Origin: UBA6136 sp964344495
GTDB taxonomy: Bacteria; Pseudomonadota; Gammaproteobacteria; Methylococcales; Methylococcaceae
DNA length: 32,368 nt
NCBI GenBank assembly: GCA_964344495.1
Contig: CAYFNI010000012.1
Span: 1 to 32,368 of the forward strand
Direction of reading: 5' to 3'
Shown: piece by piece, positions 1 through 7,775 of the stretch
Layout of the letters: each line of letters opens with the position of its first letter
How positions within the stretch are numbered: position 1 is the stretch's first letter
Program-made: the position numbers and the translations under genes
Notes under the pieces: model-generated
The model's database searches: none
Seen by the model: the letters and a program-made list of their open reading frames with translations, nothing else
What the model was told of the DNA's origin: nothing

Positions 1-1279
1 GGCCAAAGGCATGAAACATCGGCAGCGCATTGAGGATCGTGTCCTGGGCATTGAGGTCGAGACGGGCGGCCAGCTGTTCGCGGTTGGCCAGCAGGTTGCC
101 GTGCGAGAGCACGACGCCTTTGGGCTCGCCCTCCGAACCGGAGGTAAACAGGATGACCGCAGGCTCATTGACCTGAGTGCGATTGCGTTCCCGATACCAG
201 AGGGGTGCGGTAAGCGAACCCATGAAGGCGCGCAGTTTGTCGGTACGGGTGACCGAGCCGGCCAGATCCTCCAGGAAGACGACCCGATAGTCGTTGGCCA
301 GGGCCTCGATGGTCGCTTCCAGCTTGGCGTTGACGACAAAGCGGCGTGAGGTGATGAAGGTCTTGATTTGGGCCGTACGGAAGGCAGAGATCAGATTGCG
401 CAGACCGGAGCCGAAGTTCAGCATTGCGGGTGTGCGGCCATGCAGTTGCAGGCCGAGAAACACGCTGACCGTGGCATTGGCATTGGGCAGCAGAATGCCG
501 ACCGCCTCGCCGGTGCTGGTGAGGCTCACCAGCTTTTGTCCGAGGGCCAGTGTCTGGGCGATCAGGCCGTTGTAACTGAGCGGTTTGCGCTGGATATCCT
601 CCAGCAGCTTGTGACCGCCCCCGTGAATCCGGCGGGCATCGAGCAGGGCGGCGAACAGGGTTTGGCGGTGATTGCCGGTTTCGAACATCATGTCGCTCAT
701 GATGTCGGTCAGCATCAGACCCATGCGCTGCCGTCGGTCATGCGCGTCGGCACCTTCAGGATGCATCAGGTCACGGGGCGCAAGAATGTTCAGGGTGATG
801 GGTGGAAACCAGCGCAGCCGGACCACCCCGTGCAGGCGCGACACCGGTGTGTACTGGGCGCCATCAATACGGATCGGCAGCACGGCCGCACCGGAACGCT
901 CGGCCACCAGGGCGGCGCCGTCATAAACCTTCATCAGGGCGCCGGTGACGGTGATGCGGCCTTCGGGAAAGATCACGGCCTTGCGATCACCCTTGACGAA
1001 GGTGGTCAGGGACTTGATCGACAGCGGCTGCTGCGGATCCATCGCGAATACCCGGGCGAACTTCAGCGCCGGCCTGATCCACCAGCGACGGGCGATATCG
1101 GTGTTGATCGCAAAGGTGATTTCATCGGGCAGGAACGCCCAGAGCAATAGCGGATCGAGATACGACGTGTGATTGGCAACAATCAGCACGCGGTCGCCCG
1201 CCAGCGCATAATTCTCCATGCCGATCAGTCGGACCCGGAACAGGACCGTCAAGAGCCAGCGAATCACGTTTTTCATCAT
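1..1279 (-). CDS. aas: Bifunctional acylglycerophosphoethanolamine acyltransferase / acyl-ACP synthetase, N-terminal part (partial)
   Basis: Aas re-acylates lysophosphatidylethanolamine at the inner membrane, using fatty acid activated on acyl carrier protein by its second domain. About 426 codons are visible and the gene runs off the left edge; E. coli Aas is about 719 residues. The N-terminal PlsC-type acyltransferase domain shows NHTSYLD (His37, Asp42) and FPEGR (about 104-108). A linker leads into an AMP-binding domain with the P-loop-like TSGSEGEPKG near 378-387. The start at 1279 (tandem ATGs at 1279 and 1276) follows a purine-rich GAGAGG about 10 bases upstream. Its start codon overlaps that of the divergent hydrolase on the other strand. 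The order acyltransferase then adenylation domain distinguishes Aas from plain acyl-CoA synthetases. Confidence 0.9.
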   Translation of the reverse strand, partial: MMKNVIRWLLTVLFRVRLIGMENYALAGDRVLIVANHTSYLDPLLLWAFLPDEITFAINTDIARRWWIRPALKFARVFAMDPQQPLSIKSLTTFVKGDRKAVIFPEGRITVTGALMKVYDGAALVAERSGAAVLPIRIDGAQYTPVSRLHGVVRLRWFPPITLNILAPRDLMHPEGADAHDRRQRMGLMLTDIMSDMMFETGNHRQTLFAALLDARRIHGGGHKLLEDIQRKPLSYNGLIAQTLALGQKLVSLTSTGEAVGILLPNANATVSVFLGLQLHGRTPAMLNFGSGLRNLISAFRTAQIKTFITSRRFVVNAKLEATIEALANDYRVVFLEDLAGSVTRTDKLRAFMGSLTAPLWYRERNRTQVNEPAVILFTSGSEGEPKGVVLSHGNLLANREQLAARLDLNAQDTILNALPMFHAFG

Positions 1280-2342
1280 GCTGAGAATACCTCTCCTAGA
1301 CCGCATAGATTACCAGCCAGACAGCGTTACAGGTCCATGGCCGTGCATTAGACGGGCTGTCTGGGGGCTGGCGCTGGTGCTGACCGGGCTGACCGGCTGC
1401 AGCACCACGCCACAGGTCCCGCAGCTGGTTCAAGCCACTGAACCGAAACTGGCGCGGGCTCATTTTCGTGCCGCGGATGGCGCGGTGTTGCCGGTTCGAT
1501 CCTGGTGGCCGGCCGGGCATCCGCCGCAAGCGATCGTGGTGGCCCTCCACGGCTTCAACGATTACGGACAGTCCTTTGCCGAACCAGGTGCCTACTGGTC
1601 GCGTCAGGGCATTGCGCTCGTAGCCTATGACCAGCGCGGTTTTGGACTGGCGCCTGCGCGGGGACTCTGGGCCGGTCGCGAGCGCTATGCCGCGGACCTC
1701 CTGGCGATTGTGCGCCAGTTACGCCGGCGCTACCCCGATGTGCCGCTCTATGTGCTGGGCGAAAGCATGGGTGCCGCCGTCGCGATCAGTGCGCTGGCTC
1801 ACGCCGCAAGCACCGATGTTGCGGGGCTGATTCTGTCTGCACCCGCGGTCTGGTCGCGCGATCTCATGCCCTGGTATCAGCGTGCCCTGCTGGCACTGGC
1901 CTCCAGTACCGTCCCCGAGTTTGAGGTCACCGGGAGGGGGCTGAAGATTCTGGCCTCCGACAACATCGACATGCTGCGGCGGCTGGGGCGCGACCCGCTG
2001 GTCATCAAATCCACCCGCGTCGCTGCCCTCGAGGGACTGACAGACCTGATGGACGATGCCCAGACCCAAGCCCGAGCCTTGAAACTGCCGGTGCTGGTCC
2101 TGTATGGCGAACAGGACCAGGTGATCCCGAAACAGCCCGTGAACCGCATGCTGGCGCATCTCGCCGGGCATGTCGATGCACGGTATGTTCTCTATCCGCA
2201 GGGCTTTCACCTGCTGTTTCGGGATCGGCATGCCGGTTTGCCGATGGCCGATGTGGTGGTCTGGGTCAGTGACCGCCACGCCCGCCTGCCGTCTGGCTTC
2301 GAGCGCACACTGGCGGTATCTGCGGTCAGCCCGCGCGACTGA
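1278..2342 (+). CDS. Lipoprotein alpha/beta hydrolase (monoacylglycerol lipase / lysophospholipase-like)
   Basis: Serine hydrolase of the alpha/beta fold, probably anchored as a lipoprotein. With the ATG at 1278 it has 354 residues. A hydrophobic run ends in a lipobox LTGC (Cys41). HGFNDYG near 91-97 is the oxyanion region, GESMG carries the nucleophile Ser163, and acid and base are likely in GEQDQVIP and GFHLLF near the C-terminus. The layout resembles monoacylglycerol lipases and PldB-type lysophospholipases; the substrate cannot be read from sequence. The start is uncertain: the ATG at 1278 gives an unusually long n-region of about 26 residues and lies on top of the aas start, and no ATG, GTG or TTG lies nearer the hydrophobic segment. 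The 3' end overlaps psd by 17 bases, convergently. Confidence 0.8.
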   Translation: MLRIPLLDRIDYQPDSVTGPWPCIRRAVWGLALVLTGLTGCSTTPQVPQLVQATEPKLARAHFRAADGAVLPVRSWWPAGHPPQAIVVALHGFNDYGQSFAEPGAYWSRQGIALVAYDQRGFGLAPARGLWAGRERYAADLLAIVRQLRRRYPDVPLYVLGESMGAAVAISALAHAASTDVAGLILSAPAVWSRDLMPWYQRALLALASSTVPEFEVTGRGLKILASDNIDMLRRLGRDPLVIKSTRVAALEGLTDLMDDAQTQARALKLPVLVLYGEQDQVIPKQPVNRMLAHLAGHVDARYVLYPQGFHLLFRDRHAGLPMADVVVWVSDRHARLPSGFERTLAVSAVSPRD

Positions 2343-3192
2343 TCCGGCCCATGGCGGCGCCCATGCGCATCACTGCACCCGGGTGCAGTTGGGGCGACCA
2401 CTCGACGGCGTTTTTGCCGAATAGCATGATGATCGTCGAGCCCATGTTGAAGCGGCCCATTTCGGCACCCCGTTCCAGCCGGACGGCATTCTGATCGTAG
2501 TGCCAGGTCCGGATCGAACGACTGCCAGGCGGTGTCACGACCCCGTGCCAGACGGTCTCGATACTGGCGACAAAGATGGCTCCGACCAGCACCAGTGCCA
2601 TCGGGCCGGCATCGGTATCGAAGATCGCCGCCACCCGTTCGTTGCGGGCGAAAAGGTTGGGTACCCCGCGCGCCGTGGCATCGTTGACGCTGAACAGTCT
2701 GCCAGGAATGTGCACCATCTCCCGCAAGGTGCCGGTCAGCGGCATGTGCAGGCGATGGTAGTCGCGCGGCGACAGGTAAATGGTGGCAAATTCGCCGCCC
2801 TCAAACGCGGCAGCGCGTTCCGCATCACCGCCGAGCAGGGTTTCGACACTGTAATCCATGCCCTTGGCCTGAATGATTTGCCCGGCGTTGATGGGGCCAG
2901 ATTGGCTGAGGTAGCCGTCCGCGGGCGACGCGATCCCCAGCGGATCGGCCGTGATTGGCCGTGCGCCCGGTTTCAGTTCACGGGTGAAGAAATCATTGAA
3001 GCAGGCGTAGGCCTTGAGATTCGTCTCCCGAGCTTCTGCAACGTCGATGTCATAGGCATTGACGATGCCGCGAATGATGAAATCCTTGACGAGCGGGAGC
3101 CGGCAGTGGGTCAGTTTGCCCATCAGGCGCGACAGCGGGTGATGCGGCAACGGGTATTGACTGAGGACGAACAATTTTTCCGTAATGGACAT
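2326..3192 (-). CDS. psd: Phosphatidylserine decarboxylase proenzyme
   Basis: Membrane-associated pyruvoyl enzyme that converts phosphatidylserine to phosphatidylethanolamine, the last step of PE synthesis. It has 288 residues, the normal length for the bacterial type I family. The self-cleavage site is MGST (250-253) in place of the usual LGST; Ser252 would become the pyruvoyl group. SPADG (Asp92) and YHRLHMP (His146, His149) supply the other residues of the autocatalytic triad known from E. coli (Asp90, His147, Ser254). The gene lies downstream of the DUF2062 gene with 82 bases between them and overlaps the 3' end of the lipoprotein hydrolase. With aas and the hydrolase it makes a small phospholipid group. 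Confidence 0.95.
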   Translation of the reverse strand: MSITEKLFVLSQYPLPHHPLSRLMGKLTHCRLPLVKDFIIRGIVNAYDIDVAEARETNLKAYACFNDFFTRELKPGARPITADPLGIASPADGYLSQSGPINAGQIIQAKGMDYSVETLLGGDAERAAAFEGGEFATIYLSPRDYHRLHMPLTGTLREMVHIPGRLFSVNDATARGVPNLFARNERVAAIFDTDAGPMALVLVGAIFVASIETVWHGVVTPPGSRSIRTWHYDQNAVRLERGAEMGRFNMGSTIIMLFGKNAVEWSPQLHPGAVMRMGAAMGRISRAG

Positions 3193-3274
3193 GGAATGGC
3201 GCGTGACGTTAGCTAACGGGATTGTGACCGATCAGGCTTCGATGCCGATCAGGCTTGAGCAGGTCGGTGGAGCG

Positions 3275-3886
3275 TCAGGATTTTTTCGATGCGGGTGACT
3301 TCGGCGCATGATGCGAGATGAATTTCTTGTAATTGGCGCAGGACTCGCTCGTCATGAGCGCCGTATTGAAGGGCGAGTTGCGGAATTTCCGCAATAAGGC
3401 CGCATGTCGGACGGAGTTGCTCCAGAGCCATTGAATGCCGAAATAACCGATCACGGCGCCGACATTCATCAGGATGAAACAGCCAAGCAACAGCGGCGTG
3501 CCAAGTTCCATCACCTTGTCGATGCTGAACAGTTCTGAAAACTGATCGAAACTGAAGGTGGCGCTCCCCAGCGCCAAGGCACCAACCTGGTAGGCGATGT
3601 AATAAAGCGGCAACCAGGTCAATGGATTGGTAATCCAGACCAGTGCGACGGCGATGGGCAGATTGGCGTTGAAATAGATGGCTCCGACCGCGGCGATGAT
3701 TTGTTGCCATGGCAGGGGCGGGGTGTACATCGCCCATAGGCCGACGGCGAAGGCTCTGGAGACGGAACGGCGGTTGAGGTGCCAGAGGTTGGGGGAGTGC
3801 AGCCGATCTCCCAGAAACCCCAATCCCTTGATGTCCTTGATTTTGGAGGGATCAGGCAGGTATTTCTGGAGCAGCTTCTTGGGCAT
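3275..3886 (-). CDS. DUF2062 family membrane protein
   Basis: A 203-residue protein of the DUF2062 family, whose biochemical role is unknown. A basic N-terminus (MPKKLLQK) and a conserved RAFAVGLWAMYTPPLPWQ segment precede three hydrophobic stretches, near 63-85, 92-112 and 130-155. The Pro-rich motif around TPPLP and the NPLTW motif are typical of the family. The C-terminal tail is basic. The start at 3886 has a good AAGGA nine bases upstream, but that site lies inside the right arm of a 12-bp inverted repeat (described separately), so translation may be controlled by RNA structure. It sits between an MFS transporter and psd on the same strand. Confidence 0.8.
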   Translation of the reverse strand: MPKKLLQKYLPDPSKIKDIKGLGFLGDRLHSPNLWHLNRRSVSRAFAVGLWAMYTPPLPWQQIIAAVGAIYFNANLPIAVALVWITNPLTWLPLYYIAYQVGALALGSATFSFDQFSELFSIDKVMELGTPLLLGCFILMNVGAVIGYFGIQWLWSNSVRHAALLRKFRNSPFNTALMTSESCANYKKFISHHAPKSPASKKS

Positions 3887-3887
3887 G

Positions 3888-3954
3888 GGCAGTGTTCCTT
3901 TTTGATGAATGAGTTATTTCCTGTTATGCCGTCTATTGTACGAAGGACACTGCC
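3888..3954 (-). promoter_or_regulatory. Inverted repeat covering the ribosome binding site of the DUF2062 gene
   Basis: Read on the minus strand, GGCAGTGTCCTT (3954-3943) is complementary to AAGGAACACTGCC (3900-3888): 12 pairs with one bulged A and a loop of about 42 bases. The right arm contains the AAGGA ribosome binding site and ends one base before the ATG. If both arms are transcribed, the stem would hide the site. The loop also contains TACAAT, which could be a -10 box; a transcript from there would lack the left arm, and the repeat would then be better read as two operator half-sites flanking a promoter. Confidence 0.5.
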
Positions 3955-4001
3955 AAAGTGATACGACTTTTTGTCCCCCCGCACAGCGCCCCTTGTGTGT
4001 T

Positions 4002-5312
4002 TCAGGCCGGCCGAGACTCGTTTTCGCCGCGCTCGCCCCAACCGGTAAAAGCGCCGTGATCCAGACGACGGATGGCCAGCATGGCCAGCAGCAACAGGGC
4101 GATGACATAGGTGCCGAATGACTGGAAGCCGCTTTCGACGCCGGTCGATTGAATCAGCCATGCAGCCAGCAACGGGGCGGTACTGCCGAACAGCGGTGAA
4201 GCAATATTGACGGCCAGACTGACCCCACTGTAACGGACTTCGGTTGCAAACAGACCGGCAACCGCAGCGAAGGCGGCGCTGGTGTAGAGGCCGATCAGCG
4301 TCGCAAAGCCGAAGAATGCCGCCAGGAAGGCCGAATGTTCGGCCCCCCCGGCCAGACGGCTGATCAGCGGATAGCTGGCGCCCAGCAACAGGATCGCGGC
4401 GGCGGTGAGCATCCGTCGGTAACCCCACCGATCCGCCAGCCAGCCGCCGAGGATGGTTGCTGTCAGTGACAGCACGAGCCCGATCGACGTGATCAGCAGC
4501 GCCTTGCGGGCTGCCAGATGCAGCTCTGCAATCATGAAGCTGTTGAAGTAGACGAAGGTGAAGAAGAAGCAGCACGTCATCGGGGTCAGGACCGCTACAC
4601 CGAGCAGGATGGGGCGCTTGTGATTTGTCAGCACCTGGCGAATCGGGTTATGAAGCAACCGGTCTTCGGCTTTGGCCCACTCGTACAAAGTGCTTTCGGG
4701 CATACCGCGGCGGATCAGCAAACCAATCCAGGCGGCCAGCAGACCGATCAGGAACGGTACCCGCCAACCCCAGCTGGCGAACTGGGCATCGGTCAGGGCG
4801 GCCGAGATCCCACTCGACATCAGGGTGCCGAGCAGCAAGCCGGTGCAGGTGCTGGCCTGAATCAGGCTGGAGGCCAAACCCACGCGGCGTTGCGGCGTGT
4901 GTTCCATGACATAGGTCACGGCGCCGCCCATCTCCCCGCCCAGCGCCAGTCCCTGAAAGAGACGCAGGATCACCAGCAAGGCGGTGGCTGCGTAGCCGAT
5001 GTCGGCATAGCTGGGCAGCAGGCCGATGGCTGCCGTCGGGATGGCCATGCCCAGCATCGACAACGACAAGGCTTTTTTGCGTCCGTAGCGATCACCGATG
5101 GCACTGAAGAGCACCGCACCGATTGGGCGCATGAAAAAGCTGACGCTGAAGACGGCAAATGCGGCAAGTACAGCCAGTTCTGGCGCTTCCTTCGGAAAAA
5201 ACGTCTGGCCGATAAAGACTGAAAAATGGCCGTAGAGGGCAAAGTCGTACCATTCCAGCGCATTGCCCAGAATCCCGGCAGTAATGGCCTTGCGTGTCAG
5301 AGTGTTCGTCAT
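4002..5312 (-). CDS. MFS transporter, metabolite:H+ symporter (MHS/ProP-like) family
   Basis: A 436-residue inner-membrane transporter with about twelve hydrophobic segments. The opening GNALEWYDFALYG and the FFMRPIGAVLF segment are hallmarks of the metabolite:H+ symporter branch (ProP, KgtP, ShiA, CitA relatives). The loop 2-3 signature appears as GDRYGRKKAL and the equivalent in the second half as ADRWGYRRML. The family imports osmolytes or organic acids with protons; the substrate is not readable here, as ProP-like and dicarboxylate carriers share these motifs. It lies 95 bases downstream of gpsA on the same strand, and that gap shows no strong terminator or promoter. Confidence 0.85.
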   Translation of the reverse strand: MTNTLTRKAITAGILGNALEWYDFALYGHFSVFIGQTFFPKEAPELAVLAAFAVFSVSFFMRPIGAVLFSAIGDRYGRKKALSLSMLGMAIPTAAIGLLPSYADIGYAATALLVILRLFQGLALGGEMGGAVTYVMEHTPQRRVGLASSLIQASTCTGLLLGTLMSSGISAALTDAQFASWGWRVPFLIGLLAAWIGLLIRRGMPESTLYEWAKAEDRLLHNPIRQVLTNHKRPILLGVAVLTPMTCCFFFTFVYFNSFMIAELHLAARKALLITSIGLVLSLTATILGGWLADRWGYRRMLTAAAILLLGASYPLISRLAGGAEHSAFLAAFFGFATLIGLYTSAAFAAVAGLFATEVRYSGVSLAVNIASPLFGSTAPLLAAWLIQSTGVESGFQSFGTYVIALLLLAMLAIRRLDHGAFTGWGERGENESRPA

Positions 5313-5407
5313 GGCTGGTGGGCGTTTGGCGTGAAGTGATACCGTTTCGACGGCGTGATGACCTGTCTCTCAATCCTTGCCGGTCGGCCTGCAGATGGGT
5401 GTTGGGT

Positions 5408-6415
5408 TCAGCCGGGCAGGGCTGTTTCGGGTTTGGGTTCCCGCAGCAGCAGATTGGTCACTGCTTCGGCGGGTGGCAGTGACTCGAAGAGGATGCGGAA
5501 AATCTGCTCTGTGATCGGCATTTCGATCTGATGACGGATGGCCAGTTCGTGAACGATGCGGGTGGTGAGGATGCCTTCGATTTCCTGCCCGATCTCGGCG
5601 GCTACGGTCTGTGCATCGCGGCCTTGCCCCAATCCCAGCCCAAAGCGGCGGTTGCGGGACTGATTGTCGGTGCAGGTCAGAATGAGATCGCCGACCCCGG
5701 ACAGTCCCATCAGGGTGTCGGGACGGCCACCCAGACGGGTGCCGAGACGCATCAATTCCGCCAGCCCGCGGGTAATCAGTGCGGCCCGCGCGTTGGCGCC
5801 GTAGCCGAGTCCATCGGCCACCCCGGCCGCAATCGCGAGCACATTCTTGATGGCACCGCCGAGTTCAACGCCGATCACATCGTTGCTGGTATAGGCTCGA
5901 AAACGCGCGTTATGCAGCAAGGCAACCCATTCGGCAGCGAATTCAGGGTGGGCAGAGGCGATCGTCAGCGCCGTCGGCTGACCGGCGGCTACTTCGCGGG
6001 CGAAGGTCGGCCCGGAGAGGACGGCGGTGGGCATTTCGGCGCCGAACGTATCGGCAACCACCGCATGCAGGGGAGCGCCGGTCTTCAACTCAAGCCCCTT
6101 GGTGGCCCAGGCAATTCGCCACCCCTCAGCACGGTGCCTGCGGATAGCCTCAAGCTGGCTGCAAAATGCGTGGCTGGGTACCACAATGAGAAGCCGTTCT
6201 GAGAAATCGAGTGCTTCGTCCAGATCTGCAGTCAGTTGGAGCGTCTGCGGCAGCAGCCGGTCGGGCAGGTAGCGGGCATTCCGCCGGCTGCGGGCCAACT
6301 CGGCCATGTGGGCGGGTTGGTGGCCCCACAGCATGACGGCATGGCCGTTCTCGGCCAGCACGATCGCCAGAGCGGTCCCCCACGAGCCAGCGCCCAATAC
6401 GGTTATGGTGCTCAT
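5408..6415 (-). CDS. gpsA: Glycerol-3-phosphate dehydrogenase [NAD(P)+]
   Basis: Cytoplasmic enzyme that reduces dihydroxyacetone phosphate to sn-glycerol-3-phosphate, the phospholipid backbone. The 336-residue form begins MSTITVLGAGSWGTALA, whose GxGxxG nucleotide-binding loop is right at the N-terminus as in the family. The open frame continues 61 codons upstream, but that part is low-complexity antisense-like sequence, so the start is placed at the ATG at 6415. Further family motifs are LSGPTFA and GAIKNVLAIAAG (the catalytic lysine). It follows secB by 43 bases, the same order as secB-gpsA in enterobacteria. No strong ribosome binding site precedes the start. Confidence 0.96.
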   Translation of the reverse strand: MSTITVLGAGSWGTALAIVLAENGHAVMLWGHQPAHMAELARSRRNARYLPDRLLPQTLQLTADLDEALDFSERLLIVVPSHAFCSQLEAIRRHRAEGWRIAWATKGLELKTGAPLHAVVADTFGAEMPTAVLSGPTFAREVAAGQPTALTIASAHPEFAAEWVALLHNARFRAYTSNDVIGVELGGAIKNVLAIAAGVADGLGYGANARAALITRGLAELMRLGTRLGGRPDTLMGLSGVGDLILTCTDNQSRNRRFGLGLGQGRDAQTVAAEIGQEIEGILTTRIVHELAIRHQIEMPITEQIFRILFESLPPAEAVTNLLLREPKPETALPG

Positions 6416-6458
6416 GAGGGGCTGGATCTGTCGTAGGGCGGAAAAGGGCCGAACCGCG

Positions 6459-6935
6459 TCAGTGGCTGGTGACGGCTTCCGCGCCGTTCTGCATCTGTTG
6501 CAGATGCTGGCTGTAGAGCGCGTCGAAATTGACCGGGGCCAGGAGCATGGGAGGGAAACCACCCTTGGACACCAGATCCGATACCGCCTCACGTGCATAG
6601 GGGAAGAGCAGGTTTGGGCAATAGCTGCCCAGCAGATGACCCATTTCTTCAGCCGGAAAGCCGGTGGCCGTAAAGATGCCGCATTGGGTGATTTCGGTCA
6701 GATACGCGGTTTTTTGCTCGATCTTGACCGTCAGGGTGATGGTGATGCTGACCTCATAGACCGATTCCTGAATCTGCTGCGCCTGACTGGAGAGATTGAA
6801 TTCGACCTTGGGCTCCCACGCCTGGGTGAACACCTGGGGTGAATTCGGAGTCTCGAAGGAGACATCCTTGACGTAGATTTTCTGGATGCTGAATGCGCGC
6901 TCTTCGGACGGGGCGGGGGTATTTTCTTCGCTCAT
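6459..6935 (-). CDS. secB: Protein-export chaperone SecB
   Basis: Tetrameric cytoplasmic chaperone that keeps preproteins unfolded and delivers them to SecA. It has 158 residues, close to the usual 150-165. Characteristic segments are IYVKDVSFETPNSP near the N-terminus and the LLFPYAREAVSDLVSKGGFP block in the C-terminal half, followed by LLAPVNFDALY. It lies between the membrane rhodanese (63 bases upstream) and gpsA (43 bases downstream). In E. coli grxC sits between the rhodanese yibN and secB; here no glutaredoxin gene is present. Confidence 0.97.
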   Translation of the reverse strand: MSEENTPAPSEERAFSIQKIYVKDVSFETPNSPQVFTQAWEPKVEFNLSSQAQQIQESVYEVSITITLTVKIEQKTAYLTEITQCGIFTATGFPAEEMGHLLGSYCPNLLFPYAREAVSDLVSKGGFPPMLLAPVNFDALYSQHLQQMQNGAEAVTSH

Positions 6936-6998
6936 GATGGGGTCGTTTTATGGGCTGTGTTGCAGTGGATCGAGGGATGGTTTCAATGCCGAAGCGGT

Positions 6999-7442
6999 TC
7001 AGGCCCGCTTCTTCGAGACGGGCAAACCCTGATCCTTCCAGGCGAACATTCCGCCCTTCATTTCATTGATCTGGGTAAATCCGAGCTTGGTGAGCAGTTT
7101 GCCGGCCGCGAGTGAACGGGTGCCGGACTGGCAGGTCACGATGATCGGATCATCCTTGTGCGCAGTGAGTTCGGCCGCCCGATCCTGAAGTTTGCCAAAC
7201 GGGATGTTGCGGGAGCCTTCGATGTGCCCTTCGCTGTATTCCGGCGGGTCGCGGACATCAATCACAAGCGTGTTTTCGCCATTCATCAGCAGCACGGCTT
7301 CGCTCGGAGAGACCGTTTTGTGCTTGCGGAATGCGGCGTCGATCAGATCCTGGATCAACAGGAGGGTGACTATGAACAGACCACTGGTCATGACCCAGTG
7401 GTTTCCAATGAATTCCAGTAATTTTTCAGGCGTAACGTTCAT
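6999..7442 (-). CDS. Membrane-anchored rhodanese-like sulfurtransferase (YibN-like)
   Basis: A 147-residue protein with one N-terminal membrane segment (about 16-34) and a single rhodanese domain facing the cytoplasm or periplasm. The active-site loop CQSGTRS places the catalytic Cys104; the domain also shows VIDVRDPPEYSEGHI. Single-domain rhodaneses carry sulfane sulfur as a cysteine persulfide. Its position upstream of secB-gpsA matches E. coli yibN. It starts 15 bases after the stop of an ArsR-family regulator with candidate persulfide-sensing cysteines, so the two are probably co-transcribed and may serve sulfane-sulfur handling. The six-residue loop after Cys resembles thiosulfate or polysulfide transferases rather than Cdc25-type phosphatases. 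Confidence 0.88.
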   Translation of the reverse strand: MNVTPEKLLEFIGNHWVMTSGLFIVTLLLIQDLIDAAFRKHKTVSPSEAVLLMNGENTLVIDVRDPPEYSEGHIEGSRNIPFGKLQDRAAELTAHKDDPIIVTCQSGTRSLAAGKLLTKLGFTQINEMKGGMFAWKDQGLPVSKKRA

Positions 7443-7457
7443 GGTGTGGTTGTGCGA

Positions 7458-7775
7458 TTAGCTATGTGAGTCGGCATTTGAACAGAAGACCTCGCGCATC
7501 AGTTCGATCAATTTCAACGTGCGCTTGTCGTCAATGTAGTAGTAGACACGGTTGGACTCCTTGCGGCAGCCCAGAATATCCTTGGCGCGCAAAATCGCCA
7601 GATGCTGGGAAATGTTGCTTTGCGTTGTCCCGCAGGCATCCACAATATCCTGGACGCTGACTTGTCGGTCGCCGAGCGTACACAGGATTTTGAGTCTCAA
7701 AGGATGGGCCATGGCTTTGATTGACTGGGCCGCGCGGGTGATGTCCTCTTCCCGGTTGATAAGTTCTTTCGACAT
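7458..7775 (-). CDS. ArsR-family regulator, candidate SqrR/BigR-type persulfide sensor
   Basis: Winged helix-turn-helix repressor of 105 residues from the ATG at 7775, which has AGGGA eight bases upstream; a frame extension to 7802 lacks such a site. The recognition helix is in CGTTQSNISQHLAILR and the wing in CRKESNRVYYYI. It lacks the ELCVCDL metal motif of arsenic sensors. Cys32 in LRLKILCTL and Cys98 in REVFCSN lie 66 residues apart in helices 2 and 5. That is the spacing I recall for the dithiol pairs of SqrR (41/107) and BigR (42/108), which form a tetrasulfide bridge on exposure to persulfides. Two more cysteines (48, 70) are present. It leads a run with the rhodanese, secB and gpsA. 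The ligand is inferred. Confidence 0.85.
   Translation of the reverse strand: MSKELINREEDITRAAQSIKAMAHPLRLKILCTLGDRQVSVQDIVDACGTTQSNISQHLAILRAKDILGCRKESNRVYYYIDDKRTLKLIELMREVFCSNADSHS

Noticed and set aside
368..1150. Plus-strand open frame of 260 codons at the left edge
   Set aside because: Antisense to aas, which shows its acyltransferase and AMP-binding motifs.
3619..4575. Long open frame of 318 codons on the minus strand
   Set aside because: It is a frame-shifted shadow over the MFS and DUF2062 genes, Arg/Pro/Ser-rich with no recognisable domain.
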